NCBI GenBank assembly: GCA_040255445.1
Contig: JBDZUZ010000057.1
Span: forward strand, 1-21,243
Direction of reading: 5' to 3'
DNA from: JBDZUZ01 sp040255445
Lineage (GTDB): Bacteria; Planctomycetota; Phycisphaerae; Phycisphaerales; UBA1924
DNA: 21,243 bases
The translations under genes and the position numbers were made by a program. This document shows, piece by piece, positions 15,404 through 21,243 of the stretch (the stretch's first letter is position 1; each line of letters starts with the position of its first letter). Under the pieces are notes generated by a model. That model was not told the DNA's origin. It saw only the letters and a list, made by a program, of their open reading frames with translations, and ran no database searches.

Positions 15404-16623
15404 GGCGTCACGGTAGCGGGCCTCTCCGCCGCCGGTGCAACCACCGCGCCGCCACCCCGCGGCGACGGCGGCCGGTACACACCCACCCTCTGCACCCACC
15501 GCGCGTTCCGCACCACCGCGAACGTCGCCAGCGTTCCCGCGGCCCCCACCGCCGCGGCGATCACCGCCTTCACCCACGTCGGCATCGGCCGCTCGTACAT
15601 CAGCACCACCGCCAGCCCGATCCACGGCGGGTGCGTCAGGTACACCCAGTACGACCCATCCGCCAGGAACCGCCCGATGCGACCCAGGCCCCCCAGCCGC
15701 TCGAACACCCGCAGCCCCACCGCGATCAACCCGAACGATGCGAACGCCGCGAACAGCGACACCGCCGCCGCGAGCATAATCCGATCCTGCAGCGTGTCCG
15801 CCGGCGGATCACGCAGCACCAGCCGCACGAACCACACCCCCGCCCCCACCGCGACCGCGACCTCGAACCACGCGCCGCGCCCGATCTTCGCGATCGCACC
15901 CCGCAACGAGAACAGCACCACCCCCGCCACGAAGAACGCGAGCTGATGCAGGAACAACCCCGGCGACGGGATGAACCCGTTGTGGAAGTTCAAGAGCGCA
16001 TCGGGCCACACCGCGATCGGCGCTGCCGCGAACGCCGCGAGCACCACCCCGCGCCACGGCCCCGACACCAGCGCCTTCGCCATGCCCGCCGGCAGCACCG
16101 GCCGCACACGCGCCGACCGCAACGCCCACAGCCCCACGCAATAGATCAACAGGTACTCGAGAAACCACAGGTGCGCGAACCCATACAGGTTCGGCTGCAC
16201 CGCCGGCCCGAACCGCACATGCACGATGTGCTCGGGCGCGGCCCACCCGCGCTCCACCCACCCCCACGACCAGATCAGGTACATCACCGGCAGCACGGTG
16301 AACGTCGCCGCGACCAGCGGCACGCCGATCCGCGACCACCGGTTCTTCAAGAACGCCCGCGGCCCGCGGCGACCGATCAGCATCGCCGCGAAGAACCCCG
16401 ACACCACGAAGAACAACGGCACGCGGAAACCATGAATCGCCCAGAACACCGCATCGAGCACGCGGTGCTCGGTTGACTCCTGCACCGGCCAGATCAGCCG
16501 GTCCATCGGCCGGTGCATGTACGCCACGATCGCGTGCAGCACCACGCCCAGCAGCATCGCCATGGCGCGGAGGGCATCGAGCGCATCGAGCCGCCGCGCC
16601 GGACCGGCCGGGCCACCTTCCAC
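15400..16623 (-). CDS. Membrane acyltransferase, acyltransferase-3 family
   Basis: A 407-residue integral membrane protein with about ten hydrophobic segments. It opens RLDALDALRAMAMLLGVVLHAIVAY, the acyltransferase-3 signature with His30, and has FRVPLFFVVSGFFAAMLIGRRG. Near the C-terminus is GSYWVYLTHPPWIGLAVVLMYE, typical of the OafA/OpgC branch. Such enzymes transfer acetyl, succinyl or other acyl groups to exported sugars or lipids; the acceptor here cannot be told. The start is a GTG at 16623 with no Shine-Dalgarno, chosen because it leaves about 11 residues before the first helix. It overlaps the downstream AhpD-like gene by four bases. It diverges from the toroid-fold lipoprotein at 16788. 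Confidence 0.9.
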   Translation of the reverse strand: MEGGPAGPARRLDALDALRAMAMLLGVVLHAIVAYMHRPMDRLIWPVQESTEHRVLDAVFWAIHGFRVPLFFVVSGFFAAMLIGRRGPRAFLKNRWSRIGVPLVAATFTVLPVMYLIWSWGWVERGWAAPEHIVHVRFGPAVQPNLYGFAHLWFLEYLLIYCVGLWALRSARVRPVLPAGMAKALVSGPWRGVVLAAFAAAPIAVWPDALLNFHNGFIPSPGLFLHQLAFFVAGVVLFSLRGAIAKIGRGAWFEVAVAVGAGVWFVRLVLRDPPADTLQDRIMLAAAVSLFAAFASFGLIAVGLRVFERLGGLGRIGRFLADGSYWVYLTHPPWIGLAVVLMYERPMPTWVKAVIAAAVGAAGTLATFAVVRNARWVQRVGVYRPPSPRGGGAVVAPAAERPATVTP

Positions 16624-16689
16624 AATCAGTTGCTGGTCTGGATCGGTCGCGATCGCCTGGGCCCTGCCTTCAAGAAGAGTCCGGGCCCG

Positions 16690-16719
16690 TTGGGGCCCCG
16701 CGGGGTTTCACTGTAGAAC
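16690..16719 (+). promoter_or_regulatory. Possible promoter of the toroid-fold lipoprotein gene
   Basis: TTGGGG (16690-16695) and TAGAAC (16714-16719) are 18 bases apart, about 70 bases before the start codon at 16788. The same TTGGGG/18/TAGAA arrangement occurs before the histidine kinase. Confidence 0.3.
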
Positions 16720-16787
16720 GCCGCGTGGTAGCTTCATGTCCACGCGATCCCGTGGAGGGGATCCGGGCCATGGGAAGGAGTTGGTGC

Positions 16788-18044
16788 ATGCGACGAGCTC
16801 GGGCGATCGGCGTGACGGGACTGGTGCCGGCAATCGGGCTCGCCGCGCTGCTCGCGGGCTGCGCCGCCAACGACACGAATGAGAGCGACGACAATCGCTC
16901 CCACGCCGCCCTCCTCGCCCCCCTCCCCGCCGAAGCCGACGACGCCATCATGCGCGGCGTCGGCCTCCTCCTCTCCATGCAGGAAGGCGACCGCCTCGCC
17001 GAGGGCTTCGGCGAGTGGCCCTACGAGGGCGTCTATCGCGTCGGCGGCAAGATCCCGATCGGCTACCGGGTCGGCGGCACCGGCATCGCCATCCTCGCGC
17101 TCATCGGCGCGCCAAACCTCGACACCGACCCCGACCGCCTCGCCGCGATCGAACGCGGCGTCCGTTTCATGTGCGACGGCATCTCGCACCCGCTCATGTC
17201 CTTCGAAGAATTCGACGGCGGGTACGACGTCCGCGGCTGGGGCTACATCTACGCACTGCACGCCCTTCTCGAGCTCGACCGCCGCGGCCTCATCCCCGAA
17301 CCCCTCGCCGCGCAGGCCGCCGCGGCGACCGCGTTCTACTTAAAGGGCCTGCACGAGATCGAGATCCCTCGGGTCGGCGGCTGGAACTACGCGCGATCGC
17401 AGGGAAAGGACCGCCCCTCCGCGCCGTCATCCTTCATGACCGGCGCTGCGCTCCAGGCCCTCTTCCTCGCCGCGGACCGCGGCCACACCGTCGACCCCGC
17501 CATCATCGACCGCGGCCTGACCGTGCTCGAGAAAGGCCGCAACGCCGCGGGCTCGGTGTCGTACGCCGGCAACGCCAGTAACCGCCCCAACGACGGCACC
17601 CCCGGCGCCGTCGGCCGCATCGCCATCACCGAAACCACGCTCTACCTCGGCGGCCGCGGCTCCATCGACCGCGTCCGCGGCAGCGTCGATGCCTTCATCG
17701 TCCACTGGAAATGGCTCGACGACCGCCGCGCCAAGCCCGGCACACACACCGGCCCCTACTCCGTCGCGCCGTACTACTTCATGTTCGCCCACCGCTACAT
17801 CGCCCAGGCCGTCGAGCTCCTCCCGCGCCAGGAACGCGATGAATACCGCCGCCGCGTCGATGAGCTCTTGTTCTCAGTGCGGGGCGAGGACGGCTCCTGG
17901 AACGACCGCGTCTTCGACCGCAGCGCGAACTACGGCACCGCGATGGCGATGCTCGCGCTGCAGGAACGCAGGGCGGAGCGGCCGGTGGGGTGGAAGCCGC
18001 CGGCGGTGGAGCCGAACCAAGCTGATGGCGCACAAACCCCGTGA
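16788..18044 (+). CDS. Lipoprotein with squalene-cyclase/prenyltransferase-like toroid fold
   Basis: A 418-residue exported lipoprotein. The signal peptide ends in the lipobox LLAGC with Cys25. The mature chain (about 40-400) is a series of helical repeats with small glycine-rich turns: GVGLLLSMQEGD, GGTGIAILALIGAP, RGWGYIYALHALLELDRRG, FMTGAALQALFLAADRG, SVAPYYFMFAHRYIAQAVELL and a last repeat GEDGSWNDRVFDRSANYGTAMAMLAL. This is the alpha/alpha-toroid pattern of squalene cyclases, prenyltransferase beta subunits and complement-like proteins. I do not see the DxDD motif of class II cyclases, so terpene cyclisation is unlikely; a periplasmic binding or scaffolding role is possible. GGAAGGAG seven bases before the ATG fixes the start. 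No terminator with a T-run follows; the hairpin cluster at 18065-18358 does. Confidence 0.85.
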   Translation: MRRARAIGVTGLVPAIGLAALLAGCAANDTNESDDNRSHAALLAPLPAEADDAIMRGVGLLLSMQEGDRLAEGFGEWPYEGVYRVGGKIPIGYRVGGTGIAILALIGAPNLDTDPDRLAAIERGVRFMCDGISHPLMSFEEFDGGYDVRGWGYIYALHALLELDRRGLIPEPLAAQAAAATAFYLKGLHEIEIPRVGGWNYARSQGKDRPSAPSSFMTGAALQALFLAADRGHTVDPAIIDRGLTVLEKGRNAAGSVSYAGNASNRPNDGTPGAVGRIAITETTLYLGGRGSIDRVRGSVDAFIVHWKWLDDRRAKPGTHTGPYSVAPYYFMFAHRYIAQAVELLPRQERDEYRRRVDELLFSVRGEDGSWNDRVFDRSANYGTAMAMLALQERRAERPVGWKPPAVEPNQADGAQTP

Positions 18045-18064
18045 CCACACCGTTCATCTGCACC

Positions 18065-18175
18065 TTGCCCCGAAGGGGCAAAGGGGTGTAGCCACGGGTG
18101 GAGCACGCCGGGCGCAGCCCGAAGTGCGCAACCCGTGGAACGAATCGCATCACTCTGACTGCCCCGAAGGGGCAG
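18065..18175. repeat. Composite palindromic element: two GAA-loop hairpins around an inverted repeat
   Basis: TTGCCCC-GAA-GGGGCAA (18065-18081) and CTGCCCC-GAA-GGGGCAG (18159-18175) are near-identical 7-bp hairpins about 94 bases apart. Between them CCACGGGT (18092-18099) and ACCCGTGG (18131-18138) form an inner stem. Flanking sequences match in part (CAAAGG / CAGAGG). No protein-like frame crosses the element, and no T-run follows either hairpin. It looks like a REP/BIME-type intergenic element rather than a terminator. Confidence 0.75.
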
Positions 18176-18339
18176 AGGAATCGAACGCACGCAGCGCTGA
18201 ATCTCCTCTGCTCGGCCAGGGCAGAGAGGCACGCGAATCTCGACTCAACCCACGCACCTCGAACGGGGGCGGATCTCCCCCAAAAGCCAAACCCATCCGC
18301 CGTCCGAGCAACGCGGCGCTGCGCAACGCCCGCCCAACA

Positions 18340-18358
18340 CATCGGCAGAATGCCGATG
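18340..18358. repeat. Perfect 8-bp inverted repeat with GAA loop before the GNAT gene
   Basis: CATCGGCA and TGCCGATG pair exactly around GAA. It sits 31 bases before the ATG at 18390 and could form a hairpin in the mRNA leader. Confidence 0.75.
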
Positions 18359-18389
18359 CCACGGAAACGCCTCTCCCCGGAGCCACGAC

Positions 18390-19193
18390 ATGCTCAAAAC
18401 CCCTCCCTTCCCCTCCATCACCGCCGCCGGCCCCAACCTCGGCGCCACCATCGCCGCGCACATCGACCGCGCTTTCCGCCATCTCATCGCCGACTCCAGC
18501 GCAGAGATCACGCCCGCGTGCATCCGCCTCATGACGAAGGAGCCCCACCCCTTCGCCAACTTCGCCGCGCCCGCTGCGCCCATCACCGCCGACTCCACCG
18601 CCGCGGCGATCGAACCGCTGCTCACCTGCGGCGCCCCCGCCGCGGTCCTCTTCACCGCCCCCGCCCCCGAAGCAGCGCACCGGCGCCTCACCGCCGCGGG
18701 CTTCGAGCGCCACGGCGGGCTGCCCTGCATGGCGGCGGATATCAGCACAATCCCCGCGACAACGCTCCCCGCCGGCTACACCTTCGAGCGTGTGAACAAC
18801 GCCGCGGACCGCGCGGCGTGGGGCGATGTCTTCGCCCGCGGCTACGAACTCCCGCCCCGCTGCGCCGCCGCCTTCGCCGGCGGCATCACCCGCGACACCC
18901 GCCCCGATGCCACCGTGCAGTATTTCTGGATCAAGAAGGACGGCGAACCCGTCGCCACCTCCATCCTCTTCCTCGAATCCGGCCTCGCCGGCATCTACGG
19001 CGTCGCCACCATCCCCACCCATCGCCAGCGCGGCCTGGGCGCCCACGCCACCGCCGAACCCCTCCGCATCGCGCACAAGCTCGGCTACAACGTCGGCATC
19101 CTGCAGGCTTCCGAGCAGGGCCACCCGGTCTATCGCAAGCTGGGGTTCACCGACCTTGGCGAAGTACCGCTGTATGTGCGGATGCCGGGGTGA
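18390..19193 (+). CDS. GNAT-family N-acetyltransferase
   Basis: A 267-residue acetyltransferase. The C-terminal GNAT domain (about 128-267) has the beta4 strand LAGIYGVATIPTHRQRGLGAHATA, with the acetyl-CoA pyrophosphate loop QRGLG at 213-217, and ends in LGYNVGILQASEQGHPVYRKLGF, a standard GNAT motif B. The N-terminal 120 residues look like a second, degenerate GNAT-like half (LFTAPAPEAAHRRLTAAGFERHGGLPCMA), a two-lobed layout known in some GNAT proteins. The substrate is unknown. GGAG seven bases before the ATG supports the start. Codon third positions are strongly G/C, like the lipoprotein gene and unlike the following AlbA_2 gene. The next gene starts 56 bases downstream. Confidence 0.88.
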   Translation: MLKTPPFPSITAAGPNLGATIAAHIDRAFRHLIADSSAEITPACIRLMTKEPHPFANFAAPAAPITADSTAAAIEPLLTCGAPAAVLFTAPAPEAAHRRLTAAGFERHGGLPCMAADISTIPATTLPAGYTFERVNNAADRAAWGDVFARGYELPPRCAAAFAGGITRDTRPDATVQYFWIKKDGEPVATSILFLESGLAGIYGVATIPTHRQRGLGAHATAEPLRIAHKLGYNVGILQASEQGHPVYRKLGFTDLGEVPLYVRMPG

Positions 19194-19249
19194 GACCGCC
19201 TTCGGCTGCGGTTCTTGATAGTCTGTCGCGGATCAAGTTCTTGACCCGA

Positions 19250-20740
19250 ATGCTGCATATGTCGAACAGCACACTTCTGCAGACACTTGTGGGCCATGGC
19301 CGCGAGACCGCTTGGCTTGAGTTCAAGTGCAACTACGCGCACCCGGAACGCATCGGTGAGTACATCTCTGCGATCGCGAATTCGGCTGCGCTTCATGACC
19401 GCGATGAGGGCTTCATTGTTTGGGGAGTCTCGGACTCGCCAGCGGAGATCATCGGGACCGACTTTGACCCGGCGACGTTCAAGGTGAGCGGCGGCCAGCC
19501 GCTGCTGATTCACCTCGCCCAAAATCTCTCGCCCTCGCTTCACTTGAACATCGTGGAAGGCCACATCAACACGAAGCGCGTGGTGGCGCTCCGAGTCCCT
19601 GCAGCAAATGGCTTGCCCGTAAGCTATCGGGGCGAGCGCTTCATCCGCATCGGTGAGTCCAAGACGAAGTTGCAAGGACGACCAGAGGAAAGCTCGCTGT
19701 TCGCTAAGCTATCCCGTGCGCCCTTCGAATCCGGCGCAGCGGCGACAAGACTCGACGAGTCCGAATTGCTGCAGATACTCGACTATCCCGCGTACTTCGA
19801 GTTGATGCGGCAACCGCTGCCTGAAACACGAAGGGAGATTCTCGATCGCTTTCAGGCAGATCGCCTTGCACGCTCCGAGTCGGAAGGTTGGGTCATCACG
19901 AATCTGGGTGCCCTTCTCTTTGCCCGATCTCTCGGCAGATTCGACACGCTGGCGAGAAAGGCGGTACGCGTGGTGGTGTACCGAGGAGTCGATCGGGCAG
20001 AGATCGCCCGACAACAGACCGGTGATCAGGGATACGCGGCCGGCTACGTGGGTCTTATCAAATGGGTGAACGACCAGATCCCGGACAATGTGCACATCAG
20101 TCAGGCACTCCGGACAGAGACGAAGATGTACCCGGAGATTGCGCTGCGTGAGTTGATCGCGAACGCTCTGATCCATCAGGATTTCTCGATCTCGGGGACC
20201 GGTCCGCTCATCGAGATATTCCAGGACCGCATCGAGATCTCGAACCCCGGTACGCCCCTCATCGATCCGATCCGCTTCCTTGATATGCCGCCTGTCTCTC
20301 GGAACGAGCGCCTCGCATCAACCATGCGCCGTATGGGGATCTGCGAGGAACTCGGCAGCGGCATCGATCGTGTGCTTGCGGCGATCGAGATGTACCAGCT
20401 ACCGGCACCCGAGTTCCGCGCCACCGACAGGGGGACATGCGCGACCCTCCATGCGCCGCGCACTTTCCAACGCATGAATCGAGAGGAACGCATCCGCGCT
20501 GCGTACCAGCACGCCGGTTTGATGTACGTAGCCCACCGGAGAATGACCAACGCAACGCTCCGCGCCCGCTTCGGACTCGATGCCGCCGAGTACACCAAAG
20601 CCTCTGCGGTCATCCGCGATGCACTCGAGGTCGGAGTGATCCGGCATGACGACCCCTCCAACAAGGCGCCCCGGCACGCAAAGTACATCCCCTTCTGGGC
20701 GGCGGGGGAAGACACGCCCGCGGGGGGATCCTTGCGTTGA
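19250..20740 (+). CDS. Schlafen AlbA_2 / HATPase_c_4 protein (RecG-like putative regulator)
   Basis: A 496-residue protein. The N-terminal AlbA_2 domain (about 17-140) has ETAWLEFKCNYA, GEYISAIANSAAL, GFIVWGVSD and RGERFIRIGESK. The middle and C-terminal part is the HATPase_c_4 type seen in putative RecG-like regulators: ALRELIANALIHQDFS (298-313, Glu301 and Asn305), IEISNPG (328-334) and MGICEELGSGIDRVL (362-376). A winged-helix-like tail (about 410-480, MTNATLRARFGLDAAEYTKASAVIRDALEVGVI) follows. AlbA_2 proteins bind nucleic acid or act as nucleases; these proteins often occur in defence or mobile regions, but the target here is unknown. ATGs at 19250 and 19259 are both possible; neither has a Shine-Dalgarno. 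Third codon positions are visibly less G/C-biased than in the GNAT gene, which may mean acquisition by transfer. Confidence 0.88.
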   Translation: MLHMSNSTLLQTLVGHGRETAWLEFKCNYAHPERIGEYISAIANSAALHDRDEGFIVWGVSDSPAEIIGTDFDPATFKVSGGQPLLIHLAQNLSPSLHLNIVEGHINTKRVVALRVPAANGLPVSYRGERFIRIGESKTKLQGRPEESSLFAKLSRAPFESGAAATRLDESELLQILDYPAYFELMRQPLPETRREILDRFQADRLARSESEGWVITNLGALLFARSLGRFDTLARKAVRVVVYRGVDRAEIARQQTGDQGYAAGYVGLIKWVNDQIPDNVHISQALRTETKMYPEIALRELIANALIHQDFSISGTGPLIEIFQDRIEISNPGTPLIDPIRFLDMPPVSRNERLASTMRRMGICEELGSGIDRVLAAIEMYQLPAPEFRATDRGTCATLHAPRTFQRMNREERIRAAYQHAGLMYVAHRRMTNATLRARFGLDAAEYTKASAVIRDALEVGVIRHDDPSNKAPRHAKYIPFWAAGEDTPAGGSLR

Positions 20741-20751
20741 CCGCGTTCGGG

Positions 20752-20904
20752 TCACCGCACGGTGCGCTCCAATGTCACCTCAATGTCATCCGCCGCACCA
20801 ACCCGCCCTGTCGCCTCCCTCACAATCCGCGTTCTGAAGGCCGGAAGGCCGTTCTGGATCAGCTTCTCAATATGTGCCCAATGTCATCGCCCAAGACCAG
20901 ACAT
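20752..20904 (-). pseudogene. Possible decayed small gene (in-frame TGA at codon 7)
   Basis: On the minus strand an ATG at 20904 opens MSGLGR, then a TGA (20886-20884), then 43 further codons in the same frame: HWAHIEKLIQNGLPAF... to ...DDIEVTLERTVR and stop. The second part reads like a folded protein end (amphipathic helix, then IEVTLERTV strand) and has no start codon of its own near the break. A single TGG-to-TGA change would explain it. I recognise no family; it could also be a chance open frame. It is convergent with the AlbA_2 gene, whose stop is 11 bases away. Confidence 0.25.
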
Positions 20905-20981
20905 CCCAAGGAGATTGCTGGTCACCGGCGGCCCCGGCGGTGCCCGGGTGGCTTCAGACCTGGCTGCCACCCCCACCCCCA

Positions 20982-20999
20982 CTGACAACACCCTGTCAG
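20982..20999. promoter_or_regulatory. Inverted repeat, possible operator
   Basis: CTGACA (20982-20987) and TGTCAG (20994-20999) are perfect inverted half-sites around ACACCC. They lie 29 bases upstream of the TTGCAC box of the next gene, a normal position for an upstream regulator site. Confidence 0.35.
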
Positions 21000-21028
21000 C
21001 CGACCCACCCAAAATCCAATCAGCCCCC

Positions 21029-21056
21029 TTGCACACCCCGCCCCACGCGGTACGCT
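21029..21056 (+). promoter_or_regulatory. Promoter of the gene at 21062 (leaderless layout)
   Basis: TTGCAC (21029-21034) and TACGCT (21051-21056) are 16 bases apart. The -10 is five bases from the ATG, so the mRNA would begin at or next to the start codon, with no Shine-Dalgarno. Confidence 0.45.
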
Positions 21057-21061
21057 CCCTG

Positions 21062-21243
21062 CATGGTCGCACCCAATCAAATCCACAACACCGACACCCC
21101 CGCCCCCGGCGCCCTCGAACCCCTCAGCCAGGAAGAATCCCGCTTCCTCTCCCAATTCTTCCGCGACTTCAAAGAGGACCTCTTCGCATGGTCCGCGGCG
21201 ACCGACATCGACCTCGACGTCCTCGCCAAGTGGCTCAACCACC
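21062..21243 (+). CDS. Start of an unidentified gene (partial, runs off the right edge)
   Basis: Sixty complete codons from ATG at 21062. After an 18-residue Pro/Asn-rich start come two predicted helices: SQEESRFLSQFFRDFKEDLFAW and IDLDVLAKWLNH. The second resembles the first helix of small helix-turn-helix DNA-binding proteins, but the window ends before that can be judged. Strong C/G third positions match the native genes. The promoter-like pair directly upstream supports this start. Confidence 0.6.

Larger units (their letters stand above)
18045..18389. other. 345-base intergenic stretch made mostly of hairpins
   Basis: Besides the composite element, it holds CTCTGC/GCAGAG at about 18210-18231, GGGGG/CCCCC at about 18264-18280 followed by AAAA, and CATCGGCA-GAA-TGCCGATG (18340-18358). 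The last hairpin is 31 bases before the GNAT start and again has a GAA loop. GGAG at 18379-18382 is the GNAT ribosome-binding site. No gene is visible on either strand. Confidence 0.6.
20741..21061. other. 321-base stretch without an intact gene
   Basis: The left part holds a possible decayed minus-strand gene (20752-20904) and three copies of CAATGTCA. The right part is C-rich (about 20967-21060) and carries an inverted repeat (20982-20999) and a promoter-like pair (21029-21056) for the gene at 21062. Confidence 0.6.

Noticed and set aside
14956..16476. 506-codon plus-strand open frame
   Set aside because: It is antisense to the acyltransferase and AhpD-like genes and consists of Arg/Pro/His-rich sequence.
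18065..18175. CRISPR-like repeats
   Set aside because: There are only two similar hairpins, the spacing is irregular and the intervening sequence is itself palindromic.
18098..19249. Upstream 384 codons in frame with the AlbA_2 gene
   Set aside because: The frame runs through the hairpin cluster and overlaps the GNAT gene in another frame; the AlbA_2 domain begins only after 19250.
20884..20886. TGA as a selenocysteine codon
   Set aside because: No Cys-like context or stable hairpin follows it, and the rest looks like a remnant.

Overview
This is a GC-rich bacterial chromosomal window with no rRNA, tRNA, CRISPR array, phage module or recognisable transposase. Several features point to Planctomycetota, probably Phycisphaerae: a secreted protein ending in a VPLPPA-type PEP-CTERM-like tail, lipoproteins with an alpha/alpha-toroid enzyme fold, several starts without a Shine-Dalgarno sequence, and a PhoH gene followed directly by another minus-strand gene. 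The assignment is an inference from gene content; no marker gene settles it.

Layout. Positions 1-1215 (minus) hold the start of an unidentified gene and a PhoH-family ATPase. A small lipoprotein (1366-1899, plus) runs into the 3' end of a PhoR-like histidine kinase (1881-3341), which follows its PhoB-like response regulator (3478-4206, minus). A phosphate-selective-porin-like outer-membrane protein (4575-5855, plus) diverges from the regulator. Its leader carries four 13-bp tandem repeats. Next come a terminator, a near-perfect long palindrome, and a stand-alone AAA-type ATPase (5979-7169) that looks leaderless. A PEP-CTERM-like secreted protein follows (7386-8033).

The middle is a minus-strand block. 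It holds an M3-family oligopeptidase (8259-10025) and, behind a strong terminator, a tandem pair of full-length paralogues (10232-11530 and 11580-13022). Each paralogue joins a signal peptide, a short beta-rich module and an NfeD/ClpP-like serine-protease-fold domain; by hand alignment only one keeps the nucleophilic serine. A CCA-adding-type nucleotidyltransferase (13277-14581) lies upstream of them.

The right third holds an orphan UPF0175 antitoxin-like gene (14635-14922), a coupled acyltransferase / AhpD-like pair (minus), a squalene-cyclase-fold lipoprotein (16788-18044), a cluster of GAA-loop hairpins, a GNAT acetyltransferase (18390-19193), a Schlafen AlbA_2 / HATPase_c_4 protein (19250-20740), a possible decayed small gene, and the first 60 codons of a gene that leaves the window.

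The most distinctive items are the active/inactive ClpP-like paralogue pair, the palindrome over the ATPase promoter, the tandem repeats leading into the porin ribosome-binding site, and the hairpin cluster at 18065-18358. A PhoB/PhoR/porin phosphate-response unit is the best-supported functional grouping.
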